A stretch of DNA of 32,960 bases. It comes from JBBRGG01 sp038240875 (GTDB lineage: Bacteria; Planctomycetota; Phycisphaerae; Phycisphaerales; UBA1924). Positions 24,412 to 32,960 of the stretch are shown here, in pieces (the stretch's first letter is position 1; the number at the start of each line of letters is the position of its first letter). The translations under genes were made by a program, and so were the position numbers. The notes under the pieces were generated by a model. It was not told where the DNA came from. It did not search any database and was given only the letters and a program-made list of their open reading frames with translations. The stretch is from assembly GCA_038240875.1 (NCBI GenBank), contig JBBRGG010000006.1, positions 1 to 32,960 of the forward strand, read 5' to 3'.

Positions 24412-25473
24412 TTACCTCATCGTGACAATATGCGCTAGCGCCGCAGCCCTGGCAAACAGCCCGTTTCGCGCCTGTTCCATAATCCGCGACGAAGGCCCAT
24501 CCGCCACCTCCGCATCAAGCTCTATCCCGCGGTTAATCGGCCCAGGGTGCAACACAATCGCACAAGGCTTCATGTGCCTTGCCCGCTCGTGTGTCAGCGA
24601 ATAAAACGCTCGATACTCGCGCACCGACGCAATCTGCGACGACCCCATAGCCGCCGTCGGCGTCAAAAGCGAAGAACCTTGTGCCCCCTGTGACGCACCA
24701 TTCGGCCCCGGCGAAGCAGTCGTCGGCCCGCCATGCCTTTCAAACTGGATTCGCAGCATCATGATCGCGTCCGCAGCCGCCACAACCGGATCAAGCTCGT
24801 CGGCCACCGCAACGCCCAACGATTCCAAAGAGCGTGGCACAAAACCCGCCGGCCCAACGCACACGACCTTGGCCCCCAAGCTCGTGAGCGAAGCGATGTT
24901 CGACCGCGCCACCCTCGACGACGCAACATCGCCGACGATCGCAATCGTCAACCCCTTAAAATCAAATCCATCGGTCCTTCCAAACGCGTCCGCGATCGTG
25001 AGCGCATCGAGCAGCGCCTGCGTCGGGTGCTCGTGCTTGCCGTCGCCCGCGTTCAAGATCGGGCACGCAACCTCACGCGCGATCAACGCCGCCGCACCGG
25101 CTTGCTTGGCCCGCACACAAATCGCCGCGACGCCCTGCGACTCCAAAATCTTCGCCGTATCAATCAGCGTTTCGCCCTTGTTCACGCTCGACGAACCGCC
25201 CAAAAGATCCACCACATTTGCCCCAAGTACATATGCGGCTGCCGTAAAGCTCGTTCGCGTTCGCGTCGAGTCTTCAAGAAAGAAGTTGGCAATGGTCCGC
25301 CCCGCGAGCAACTTGGGCACTTCGCGTGCCGCGCGAAAGTCTCGCGCCAACGCCAGCAACGCCCGGATCCGCTCCGGTGGTACCCCTTGCATTCCTAACA
25401 AGCTCGTGGCAAGTGGCGCAACGAGTTGGCTCGCGCGATGGGCCGACGTGGGTGCAAGCGTTGCAGGCGTCAT
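24412..25473 (-). CDS. pyrB: Aspartate carbamoyltransferase, catalytic chain
   Basis: Catalyses carbamoyl phosphate plus aspartate to carbamoyl aspartate, the committed step of pyrimidine synthesis. The protein (353 residues from the ATG at 25473; 363 from 25503) has the carbamoyl-phosphate site STRTRTSF (about 69-76), a loop Lys in SSSVNKGETLIDT, HEHPTQALLDALTI, and the C-terminal HPGPINRGIELD. The usual length is about 310; the excess is an N-terminal tail and an Asn/Gly/Ser-rich insert (SPGPNGASQGAQGSSLL) around 265 that replaces part of the aspartate-domain loop. The start at 25473 is preferred because the first ten residues of the longer form have no counterpart. No pyrI is present here. 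Confidence 0.95.
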   Translation of the reverse strand: MTPATLAPTSAHRASQLVAPLATSLLGMQGVPPERIRALLALARDFRAAREVPKLLAGRTIANFFLEDSTRTRTSFTAAAYVLGANVVDLLGGSSSVNKGETLIDTAKILESQGVAAICVRAKQAGAAALIAREVACPILNAGDGKHEHPTQALLDALTIADAFGRTDGFDFKGLTIAIVGDVASSRVARSNIASLTSLGAKVVCVGPAGFVPRSLESLGVAVADELDPVVAAADAIMMLRIQFERHGGPTTASPGPNGASQGAQGSSLLTPTAAMGSSQIASVREYRAFYSLTHERARHMKPCAIVLHPGPINRGIELDAEVADGPSSRIMEQARNGLFARAAALAHIVTMR

Positions 25474-25547
25474 GCGCGAGTGTAGAGCCTCACCAGCTTC
25501 CAAGCATTCACCACATTACGCCGCCACCCAAACCACTTCGCCCCAGC

Positions 25548-27095
25548 CTACTTCGCCCCAGCCTTCTTCTGCCTTGGCTTCAAATCGCCAGACTGCTCAT
25601 ACCGCGCACGATACTTTTCATACAGCTTGGTCTGCTTGGTTTCCATCGTCAACTCGCGCCCATCAAGAAACGCAGCAACCAACATCGACGACGCTTCCAA
25701 AGGCGAGCCATTGCTGATGATCAACGTCGCCGACTTGCCCACTTCCAGCGACCCATACATGTCGTCGATCCCAAGCACCTTGGCCGCTGAAAGCGTGATC
25801 CCACGCATCGCCGATTCCTGATCCAAGCCAAATTTCACCGCCGTCGCCGCCGAGAATGGCAGGTTTCGCTCGTTCGCCGTGTCATCATTATTCGCCAGCG
25901 ACCACTCCAACCCCGCGGCTTGCAACCGCGCAGGCAGCGTAAACGCCTCGTCATACGCCGCATCATCACGGCTAGGCATCGCGTGCGTTCCCTTCACGAT
26001 CACAGGCACGCCAAGCTCCTTCAGCAACGTCGCACACTGCGGCGCCTCGCGACCGCCCACGATCACAGGCCGCATCCCACGCTCCGTCGCAAACGCAACA
26101 GCGGCGTTAATCTGCTCAACCGAATTGGCATTGATAAACAGCCGCTGCGTTGGCATCGCGCGATCAGTGCCCTGAGTCGCATCCGGTACCAACCCTCGCA
26201 TCGCTTCCCAACGCAGATCAATCGCTCCTGCCGATACACCTGCCGATCCAGTTGCCGTTCCCGACAATCGCTCCGCCGATTGCTCCGCGTTATACGCAGC
26301 AAACGCATCAAACGCGTCTCGTACCTGCGCAAGGCTCTTCCGCGCATTCTCACGCTGCTCATCTTCTGATTGCGTCATCCACCACGCACGAATGATCCGC
26401 GTCTGTGGCCAGTTCACCACAACGCCACTTGTCGCGCGAATTGTCATCGCTTCGGGGCTCCACCCCTCGAGCCGAATCGCCGAAACCTGACCAGGAATCA
26501 ACCCGCCCACCGGCGCAACCCCCGCGATCAAAACCCCAGTCGAGCGCGTGACAGGCAGCAGCGTCGAATCCGGATTGATCGCCAGCGCCGGGCACGCTTC
26601 AGGCGTGATACTGCCAACTTCCGACAGATCTTGTGTCGAGGCAACCGATTGGATTTCCGTCAAACCAAGCTGCGTCCACGGCGCGATCATACCCGGGTAC
26701 ACGTCCTTGCCCGTCGCGTCAATCCGTCGAAGCACCGCCTCATCAATCTTGGCCCCTTCTGCGCTCGCTGCCGCAATCGCCGCATCAAGTTCTGTCATCG
26801 GCGCTATTGCAATAATCACGCCCTTGTCAAACAACACGAACGCGTTCTCGATCTTCGCCGCCGAAATCGGATGCACCGTTGCATTCGTAATCACAATCGG
26901 CACGCTCTGAGGCGGGGCTTTGGGCGTCAAGTCCTGCGCTCGCGCAACCACACCCAACGCACTAAACGCGACGCACGCAGCTAACCCGGCAACTACAAAT
27001 CTGGCACCAAAAGCAGCCGCCGACCACTTTGCACAACCCGTGGCGTATCTAATTACACCGCTCTTCGCCGAGCATAAATTCATGAACGCGTTCAT
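25548..27095 (-). CDS. Secreted amidohydrolase-like protein, metal site lost
   Basis: The product (515 residues from the ATG at 27095, chosen because AGGAAG precedes it; a longer reading starts at 27230 and would overlap the upstream gene) has an export signal ending near residue 54 (VAFSALGVVARAQ). An amidohydrolase fold follows: NATVHPISAAKIENAFVLFD, the strand before the active site KDVYPGMIAPWTQLGLTEI, and the C-terminal SAAKVLGIDDMYGSLEVGKSA. In active enzymes the strand reads PGxIDxHxH; here the two His are replaced (APWTQLG, residues 138-144), so hydrolysis through this metal site is not expected. It lies 119 bases behind the large amidohydrolase fusion gene. It may be a noncatalytic partner of that protein. 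Confidence 0.85.
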   Translation of the reverse strand: MNAFMNLCSAKSGVIRYATGCAKWSAAAFGARFVVAGLAACVAFSALGVVARAQDLTPKAPPQSVPIVITNATVHPISAAKIENAFVLFDKGVIIAIAPMTELDAAIAAASAEGAKIDEAVLRRIDATGKDVYPGMIAPWTQLGLTEIQSVASTQDLSEVGSITPEACPALAINPDSTLLPVTRSTGVLIAGVAPVGGLIPGQVSAIRLEGWSPEAMTIRATSGVVVNWPQTRIIRAWWMTQSEDEQRENARKSLAQVRDAFDAFAAYNAEQSAERLSGTATGSAGVSAGAIDLRWEAMRGLVPDATQGTDRAMPTQRLFINANSVEQINAAVAFATERGMRPVIVGGREAPQCATLLKELGVPVIVKGTHAMPSRDDAAYDEAFTLPARLQAAGLEWSLANNDDTANERNLPFSAATAVKFGLDQESAMRGITLSAAKVLGIDDMYGSLEVGKSATLIISNGSPLEASSMLVAAFLDGRELTMETKQTKLYEKYRARYEQSGDLKPRQKKAGAK

Positions 27096-27214
27096 TCGTT
27101 TGCTTCCTGCACGCTTGTTGTTGCGCACGTGCTTAATCTCGTACATCACTCTGCCACTCTTCCACTTTGCCACCTGGCACTGCGTCAGTGTGCCGCTTCT
27201 CTCTTCTATTGCCG

Positions 27215-30200
27215 TCAATGGCATCCGCAAAACCCAGGCTGCATATCCGGCGTCACCTGACCCGACATAAACCTCTCCATGTACATCCGCCGCAGCGCCG
27301 CCCGACCCGCCTCGTCCAATCGATCAATCGAGCTTGGCGCCTCCATATTGCTAGGCGTCGCGTCCTTTCCTTCCTTCTCCACATCCTTCTTCTCGCCTTT
27401 GTCATCCGCCGCTTCATCACGCGCATCGCTGACCTTCTGTATCTTCTGGATCAGTCGCACGCGTTCCTTCGCAATTGTCTCGCGGTTCGCCGCGTCGATG
27501 GCGTCACTGAATAGCTCTCGCCCATCAACCCACGTCGAAACACAGCGCGTAAAGCCTGACAAAGGCTTGCCATTCCAGATCGCTACGTCTGCGTCCAAGC
27601 CCGCCGCAATGCTGCCCACCCGCGACTCAACGCCAAGTTGCTTCGCCGGGTTGAGCGTGACAAAGTTCAACGCATCCGGCTCGCTCATCCGCCCTTCGCT
27701 GTACCGCACGGCTTTAGCCGCCTCAACATTCAATCGCCGAACCAGCTCCGCCGAATCAGAGTTATACGAAACCACCGCGCCAACCTCTGCCATCATGGGC
27801 AACCCCTGCGGGATCGCGTCCTGCACCTCCATTTTGAACGCCCACCAATCGCTAAAACCCGACCCGCCGCCAGTCTTATCACGAATTTCTGCCGCGAGCT
27901 TGTACCCTTCCAGCACATGCTGAAACGTGCCGATCCGCACGCCAAACTCCGTCGTCAAATCAATCAACATGTGCATCTCATCCACGCGATACGCGTGGCA
28001 GTGAATCTTCATCGTCCCCGCAAGAACCTCAGCGATTGCTTCTAATTCCAGATCTCTGCGCAGTGGCAAGACATCCTTCTGCCCCGCCTCATTCGCCCCT
28101 GCTTTTACTCCCGCACGCGCCGCCGAATACGCCTTGGCCTGCGTAAATCGATCGCGGATCAACGCCGCTATCCCCATCCGACTAATTGGATACCGCGCTC
28201 GCGTGCTCAGCCCCCAATTCACTTGCGTCGGGTTCTCGCCCAGTGCAAACTTGATCCCCGCAGGCGCGCCCTCCATATGCATCTGACTCGGGTCGGCACA
28301 CCCCCAGCGAATCTTGTTCGTCTGCGATTGCCCGCCGATGCAGTTCGCGCTGCCATGCAGGTTGTTTACAAGCGTCACACCCGACGCCAGTTGGCGATAC
28401 CAATCCATATCGTCCGGGTCCGTCACGTCGCTGATCCGTACCTCCGCCGTGATTGCCTGCCCGGATTCATTCACGCCTTTGCTGATACCCACGTGCGAAT
28501 GGCAATCAATAATCCCAGGCGTGATGTGCTTGCCCGCGCAATCAATCACCGCCGCACCACTTGGCACCGCCGCCCCCGCGTCCAGCACCGACACAATCTT
28601 CCCATTGCCAATCACCAGCGTGCCGCCCACGACCACGCCACGCGATGTCTGCGTCCAGATAGTCGCATTGGTAAACGCAACCAGCGCAGGCTGAATCGGT
28701 TCGGCATACACCCCATTTGGCCCAAACGGCGTCGGCGTTTCCTTCGGAATCGCCGCGATCCGCGCCTCCATCACTCGCGCCGCCTTTAACGCCTTCTCGC
28801 TCGGCACGCGATCAGTAGTTTCAAGTTCAAGCACAATCGTCGGCCCCGTTGCCTTGGATGGTTCAACCACAGGATTGGCAAGTTCAGGAACGACTGCCGC
28901 TGGCGCGTTTACTTCAACCGCAACTAGCGCCGCAATTGAAGGTGCAACTGGCTCTATTGCCGCAGCCGCCACGTCCTTTGCCAAGTCCTTTGTCACGTCC
29001 TTTGCCAAGTCCTTTGTCACGTCCTTTGCCAAGTCCTTTGCAAGTTCATCCTGCTTTGCTTCGACGTTCGCAGCCTTTGGCTCCGCTTTCACTTCAGCAA
29101 CAATGCCTTGCTCAAATGTTCCCTTCACGTTCGCCGCGCCCACGCGCGTGATCGTGACCCGCGCGTCACCCGCCGCCACGTCTACGCCACACTCACGCAA
29201 ACCTGTAAGGTTCGCATCCTCGATCACAAACACGCACTTCTCGCCTTCAAACGTTGGCTTCTTTCCCTTGGCCACCGCGAACTGAATCTTCCCTTGCTCG
29301 TCGCGCGACACAAACGTGATCCGCGCCGAATCTTCTTCAACAGTGACAAACAACTGCGCCGTTGACGTCAGCGCGAAGTTCGTATCCTGCGTTTTGGTCA
29401 TCCGCCATTGCCCAATCGGCTTGGTAGCCACGATCCGCGTTGCTGTCCACTGAAACCGCTCGGCGTCCCCTGTCAGCCCCTGACCAACCAGCATCATCGG
29501 CTTGCCTCGCTCGTCGTTTCGCACTGCTCCCGACATCGAAACAATGCCTCGCTTGCCGTCTAACTCGTACCGATCAAACTGGAACGTGAGCGAATGCTGC
29601 GTCAACAACACGTTGCTCGCATCGACGCGCTTGGTCTCGCTGAGCTTGGTGACGCTGAGTTTGGTCTCGACGAGCTTAACTTCCTGCTTCGCATCTTCCT
29701 TTGGCTTCGCATCTTCCTTTGGCTTCGCGTCTTCCTTTGGCTTCGCATCTTCCTTTGGCTTGTCTTCTTCCTTCGCTTCATCTTTCTCTTGCTTCGCTGC
29801 TTCCACCGCATCTACCTTCTTCGCTTCTTCCTTAGGCACCTGGCGCATCACCACTATCTGACCCTTGTCATCAAACTTCAGCATGATGCCAGCAAGCATG
29901 CCAACGTCCTTCTTCTCGGCCTTATTTTCTCCCTCCTTTTCGCTCACTTTCGCTACAGCATTGCCAGCACCAACCACCGAAATCGCCCACTCCCCTTCCA
30001 ATCCCTTCCCCTGCATGCCAGGCGTCGGCGCAAGCTCATGCCGAACTCCATCCACATACACCGCGCGCAACGTTGGCGACTGCGCAAGCGCGTCTGCCGC
30101 ACTGGTAAAGATCGCCGCATCACTAGTTACAATGTTCGCCCGCTTGCCAATACCAAGCGTGCCCACCTGCGCATCCACACCCAAAATCTTTGCAGGCGTG

Positions 30201-31564
30201 CTCGTCACCGCCGCAAACGCATCCTCCGCCGCCAATCCATGCGCAATTGCCGTCCGCACCTTGCCGACAAAGTTATCCCCGCTTCGCAACCGATTCGTCG
30301 TGAGCGCCATCGCCACGCGAGTATTGCTCGCTCGCGCCGCCGCGATCACGCGTGCCGGGTTAGTCGGGTCCTGCTCCCATCCCATCATCGTGACCAGCTC
30401 CATCGATTCCTGTGCCGCAATCGAAGACACATCTGGCTCTTTCACAAAGTTCACAGGCAGCAACAAAGGCGTTTCATTCGCTTGCGATCCGCCCGTCCCC
30501 GCCACACTCGCCCCCGCCACACTCGCAGCCTGCACTTCGCGAATCCGCGTCAGCAACGCAGGCAGCCTTCGATACTCGCGACCCGAACCCACAATCCCCG
30601 CAGGCCTTGCAAATTCTTTCGCAACCACCAGTGCTCGCAACCCATCAAGCTCATCGTCCGCGTTGAACATCAACACCGAAGCTCGCGCCACCTCGTCAAC
30701 TTGCTTCGCTTGACCAAAGTTCGCTTGACCAAAGTCCGCCCGACCAAACTTCACCGGAGCCAAGTAGTCCAGCGCGTTCTTAACCTCATTTCCAACCCCA
30801 TTTCTCCTCGCCCACGCACGACTCGCCGCCTGCCAATCCGCATCAGCCAGCGTCTGCCTTACAACAGCAATCGCCCCCATCATCGAGTCTGGATACCCGC
30901 GATCTACGCCCCGATATTGAAACGTCACCCCCTGATACACATCTTCCGCATATGTTGCTGGCCTGGGCTTGCTCGCATCCTCATCAACCGCGCTCGTCGA
31001 AACCGCCGCCGCCCGCCCACGAAATATTCCTTTGTTTGGTACAATCCCCGCAGTCCCAAACCCGCGCCCACGCAACACCGCCAAAATCGCTTCCGGTCGC
31101 GGTGCATCCAGCACCGACCGATCCGGCATCACTTCATCATTCCAAACAACCCCGTCCCCGCCCGCCTCTTCGCGTGCCCGCGCCGCCCCACCAGGCACCT
31201 CGCAATACGCCTCTACAAACGCCGGGTACACATGCTCGCCCCGGCAATCAACCACCCGTGGCCCCAAAGGCAGCTTCGGCGCAATGTCATCCGCCGTCCC
31301 CATCACATTGTCCGGCCCCGGCTGCGCCTCAAGCACTGCCGTGATCACGCCATTGCGTATCACCACCGTCGCCCCCATCAACACCCGCCCCGGCTCTGGA
31401 TACACCACCCCACCCACCAGCGCGACCCACGTCGAATCGTTTCGCGCCGGCCCATTCGCAGGTGGCACAAACGCCGCCTGTGGCTTGTTCTGCCCCACCA
31501 CAACATCCATCTGTACAAACAACACCGCGCCCGCCACGCACGCGATCACCCGCGCCCAGCGCAT
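27215..31564 (-). CDS. Giant secreted protein with two amidohydrolase-like domains
   Basis: From the ATG at 31564 (1449 residues; preceded by AGGA at a good distance; a longer reading starts at 31696) it has a signal peptide (MRWARVIACVAGAVLFVQMD). The first amidohydrolase-like domain (about 45-510) has the strand VYPAFVEAYCEV (112-123), so the HxH metal pair is missing. A Lys/Asp/Pro-rich linker with KPKEDA repeats (about 597-628) follows, then a beta-rich middle domain (about 650-815) and KDLAKDVT repeats (842-865). The second amidohydrolase domain (about 960-1350) keeps metal-ligand candidates: H1022 and H1024 (DCHSHVG), H1188/H1190 (KIHCHAY), H1216 (FQHVLEG), and D1270 (YNSDS). The C-terminus is GFCGCH. 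Only the second domain looks able to catalyse; substrate unknown. Confidence 0.88.
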   Translation of the reverse strand: MRWARVIACVAGAVLFVQMDVVVGQNKPQAAFVPPANGPARNDSTWVALVGGVVYPEPGRVLMGATVVIRNGVITAVLEAQPGPDNVMGTADDIAPKLPLGPRVVDCRGEHVYPAFVEAYCEVPGGAARAREEAGGDGVVWNDEVMPDRSVLDAPRPEAILAVLRGRGFGTAGIVPNKGIFRGRAAAVSTSAVDEDASKPRPATYAEDVYQGVTFQYRGVDRGYPDSMMGAIAVVRQTLADADWQAASRAWARRNGVGNEVKNALDYLAPVKFGRADFGQANFGQAKQVDEVARASVLMFNADDELDGLRALVVAKEFARPAGIVGSGREYRRLPALLTRIREVQAASVAGASVAGTGGSQANETPLLLPVNFVKEPDVSSIAAQESMELVTMMGWEQDPTNPARVIAAARASNTRVAMALTTNRLRSGDNFVGKVRTAIAHGLAAEDAFAAVTSTPAKILGVDAQVGTLGIGKRANIVTSDAAIFTSAADALAQSPTLRAVYVDGVRHELAPTPGMQGKGLEGEWAISVVGAGNAVAKVSEKEGENKAEKKDVGMLAGIMLKFDDKGQIVVMRQVPKEEAKKVDAVEAAKQEKDEAKEEDKPKEDAKPKEDAKPKEDAKPKEDAKQEVKLVETKLSVTKLSETKRVDASNVLLTQHSLTFQFDRYELDGKRGIVSMSGAVRNDERGKPMMLVGQGLTGDAERFQWTATRIVATKPIGQWRMTKTQDTNFALTSTAQLFVTVEEDSARITFVSRDEQGKIQFAVAKGKKPTFEGEKCVFVIEDANLTGLRECGVDVAAGDARVTITRVGAANVKGTFEQGIVAEVKAEPKAANVEAKQDELAKDLAKDVTKDLAKDVTKDLAKDVAAAAIEPVAPSIAALVAVEVNAPAAVVPELANPVVEPSKATGPTIVLELETTDRVPSEKALKAARVMEARIAAIPKETPTPFGPNGVYAEPIQPALVAFTNATIWTQTSRGVVVGGTLVIGNGKIVSVLDAGAAVPSGAAVIDCAGKHITPGIIDCHSHVGISKGVNESGQAITAEVRISDVTDPDDMDWYRQLASGVTLVNNLHGSANCIGGQSQTNKIRWGCADPSQMHMEGAPAGIKFALGENPTQVNWGLSTRARYPISRMGIAALIRDRFTQAKAYSAARAGVKAGANEAGQKDVLPLRRDLELEAIAEVLAGTMKIHCHAYRVDEMHMLIDLTTEFGVRIGTFQHVLEGYKLAAEIRDKTGGGSGFSDWWAFKMEVQDAIPQGLPMMAEVGAVVSYNSDSAELVRRLNVEAAKAVRYSEGRMSEPDALNFVTLNPAKQLGVESRVGSIAAGLDADVAIWNGKPLSGFTRCVSTWVDGRELFSDAIDAANRETIAKERVRLIQKIQKVSDARDEAADDKGEKKDVEKEGKDATPSNMEAPSSIDRLDEAGRAALRRMYMERFMSGQVTPDMQPGFCGCH
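28971..29042 (-). repeat. 24-bp tandem repeat, three copies
   Basis: Units start at 28971, 28995 and 29019 (acgtcctttgccaagtcctt and four more bases; the last unit differs at its end). They encode the KDLAKDVT repeats in the linker before the second amidohydrolase domain. Likely variable in copy number. Confidence 0.85.
29696..29764 (-). repeat. 18-bp tandem repeat, about four copies
   Basis: Units of ttcctttggcttcgcatc at 29696-29713, 29714-29731 and 29732-29749, with a truncated fourth unit after them and a shortened unit before (29681-29695). They encode the charged DAKPKE repeats of the linker behind the first amidohydrolase domain. Confidence 0.85.
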
Positions 31565-31591
31565 GGCTTTCCTGATCTTAAAGTCATTCGC

Positions 31592-31627
31592 GCCCCCAAC
31601 GCCCCCAACGCCCCCAACGCCCCCAAC
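31592..31627 (-). repeat. 9-bp tandem repeat, four copies, upstream of the amidohydrolase fusion
   Basis: Four perfect units of gcccccaac in a row. With the preferred start at 31564 they lie just upstream of the coding region, in the leader; with the longer start they encode Gly-Val-Gly repeats. Either way such a repeat is prone to copy changes and could alter the leader length or the N-terminus. Confidence 0.8.
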
Positions 31628-31843
31628 GCCATTCAAGCTCATCAAGCCAAGCCCACGCCGCACGCCCATCACTTCACGATTCGATGTATCACCCATGCCT
31701 TTAGTCTACTCGAAACTCTTCATCAACGTAGCCACTTCACCCTCCCCGCCCAATCCAATTCCCTTCTCGCCTCCCACCCCACACCTTCCACAGTCTCCTA
31801 CATTCCCACCCGTATCCCATCTCTTACCCACGGAATCAACACC

Positions 31844-32960
31844 ATGGCCTCCCTCATCCGCGGCAACGCCGTCATCGGTCAGTCCGGCGGCCCAACAGCC
31901 GTCATCAATCAATCCCTCGTCGGCATCATCGAAGGCCTTCGCGCCGGCCTCTGCGCCGCTGGTTTCGTTCCCAAAGTCCTAGGCATGCGCCATGGCGTAC
32001 GTGGCCTCACCAAAGGCGAGTTCCACGACCTCACCGACACCCATCAAGATCGCCTCGATCGCCTCGCCCTCACCCCTTCCGCAGGCCTGGGCTCAACCCG
32101 AGATAAACCCGACGCCGCCTACTGCCAGCGCGTCCTCGACGCCTGCAAAGAGCACGACGCCCGCTACTTCTTCTACATCGGTGGCAACGACAGCTCCGAC
32201 ACCTGCCGCCTCGTACGCGAAAAAGCCCTTCAAAATAGCTATGACCTGCGCTGCTTCCACGTCCCAAAGACCGTGGACAACGACCTCATGGAAAACGACC
32301 ACACCCCAGGCTTCCCCTCCGCCGCCCGATTCGTCGCCATGGCCTGCATGGCAGACTTCATGGACAACATCTCCCTCCCAGGCATCAAAATCAACGTCAT
32401 CATGGGCCGCCACGCCGGCTTCCTCACCGCCGCCAGCGCCCTCGCACGCCGCCACGACCGCGATCTCAACCCAGGCGAAACCGCCCACATCGCCGACCAC
32501 TCAACCGACGGCCCTCAACTCATCTACCTCCCCGAAGTCCCCTTTGATCTCGACCGCTTCGCCGCCGACGTCGACGCCATCTACTCCAAAAAAGGTCGCT
32601 GTCACATCGCCGTCTCCGAAGGCATCTCCGACAAAGATGGCATCTCCATCGGTGCTAAACTCATCAAAAACGCCCAAGTCGACGCTCATGGCAACGTCCA
32701 ACTCTCAGGCTCCGGCGCCCTAGGCGACCAGCTTGGCGACCTTCTCAAAGAAAAACTCACGCCCCAAGGCGGCAAGCCCCCGCGCGTCCGCGCCGACACC
32801 TTTGGCTATGTGCAACGCTGCTGGCCCGACGCCTCACCCATCGACCGCCTCGAAGCTCGCCGCTGTGGCCAAGAAGCCGCCCGACTCGCCATGGAAGGCC
32901 ACGAAGATGGCTCTGTCGCCATCGTCCGCCAAGGCTCAGGCAGCGCGGCCTGGCTCGGCA
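31844..32960 (+). CDS. Pyrophosphate-dependent 6-phosphofructokinase, 3' end outside the window
   Basis: Phosphorylates fructose 6-phosphate reversibly, using PPi rather than ATP. The frame is open from the ATG at 31844 to the window end (372 codons seen, no stop). It starts MASLIRGNAVIGQSGGPT, the usual phosphofructokinase opening (GGPT at 15-18). The nucleotide/PPi site reads YIGGNDSSDT (GGND at 113-116), with Asp where ATP enzymes have Gly. The catalytic loop reads PKTVDNDL (141-148), with Lys142 where ATP enzymes have Gly; both changes mark PPi users. MGRHAGFLTAASAL is the fructose 6-phosphate site. The family resemblance is to the TP0108-type enzymes. The upstream gene is on the other strand, with 279 bases between the starts. 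Confidence 0.92.
   Translation, partial: MASLIRGNAVIGQSGGPTAVINQSLVGIIEGLRAGLCAAGFVPKVLGMRHGVRGLTKGEFHDLTDTHQDRLDRLALTPSAGLGSTRDKPDAAYCQRVLDACKEHDARYFFYIGGNDSSDTCRLVREKALQNSYDLRCFHVPKTVDNDLMENDHTPGFPSAARFVAMACMADFMDNISLPGIKINVIMGRHAGFLTAASALARRHDRDLNPGETAHIADHSTDGPQLIYLPEVPFDLDRFAADVDAIYSKKGRCHIAVSEGISDKDGISIGAKLIKNAQVDAHGNVQLSGSGALGDQLGDLLKEKLTPQGGKPPRVRADTFGYVQRCWPDASPIDRLEARRCGQEAARLAMEGHEDGSVAIVRQGSGSAAWLG

Noticed and set aside
31992..32723. 243-codon plus-strand frame in the last kilobase
   Set aside because: Ser/Thr/Pro-rich low complexity in another frame of the phosphofructokinase, which has all its motifs in the correct frame.
1..32960. tRNA or rRNA genes
   Set aside because: No cloverleaf with a T-loop GTTCRAxxC in a proper context and no rRNA-like stretch was found by eye; a covariance search was not possible.

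Overview
The window looks like chromosomal DNA of a planctomycete, most likely of the Phycisphaerae type. This rests on several features together: a PEP-CTERM-like tail (Pro-Thr-Pro-Gly, hydrophobic stretch, Ala-Arg-Arg-Arg), a very large signal peptidase I with an extra domain, an ECF sigma factor followed by a membrane anti-sigma-like protein, secreted amidohydrolase-like proteins with dead metal sites, a PPi-type phosphofructokinase, and weak use of Shine-Dalgarno sites. No rRNA, tRNA or CRISPR array was seen. The lineage is an inference.

Layout. 0.3-1.75 kb: a secreted serine hydrolase of the beta-lactamase/class C fold (minus). 1.9-4.7 kb: an ECF sigma factor and a single-pass anti-sigma-like protein (plus). 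4.7-6.0 kb: a gene-poor stretch with decayed mobile or accessory DNA, namely an RHS/YD-repeat remnant with three in-frame stops and the C-terminal end of an IS1595-family transposase. 6.0-6.97 kb: a peptidoglycan-amidase-like protein with an internal lipoprotein signal (minus). 7.25-11.6 kb (minus): asparagine synthase, a small membrane protein with a PTTN-repeat tail, and GDP-mannose 4,6-dehydratase. 12.06-13.4 kb: a divergent WbuB-like glycosyltransferase; with gmd it suggests exopolysaccharide or capsule synthesis.

13.5-19.2 kb (minus): a tightly overlapping three-gene unit encoding a large membrane-anchored periplasmic protein, an ABC ATPase and an ABC-2 permease, resembling GldG/GldA/GldF-type systems in layout. 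19.4-22.0 kb: an isoprenylcysteine-methyltransferase-like membrane protein and a giant signal peptidase I. 22.2-23.4 kb: a broken PEP-CTERM secreted-protein gene. 23.7-31.6 kb (minus): guanylate kinase, aspartate carbamoyltransferase, a secreted amidohydrolase-like protein without the metal-binding HxH, and a very large secreted protein joining a degenerate and an apparently intact amidohydrolase domain. 31.84 kb to the window end: a PPi-dependent phosphofructokinase (plus), cut by the window edge.

The most unusual items are the amidohydrolase pair (three domains, only one with metal ligands), a short palindromic element present in three intergenic copies, the decayed genes at 5 and 23 kb, the oversized signal peptidase and the amidase with an internal lipobox. 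No clearly new multi-gene system was proven.
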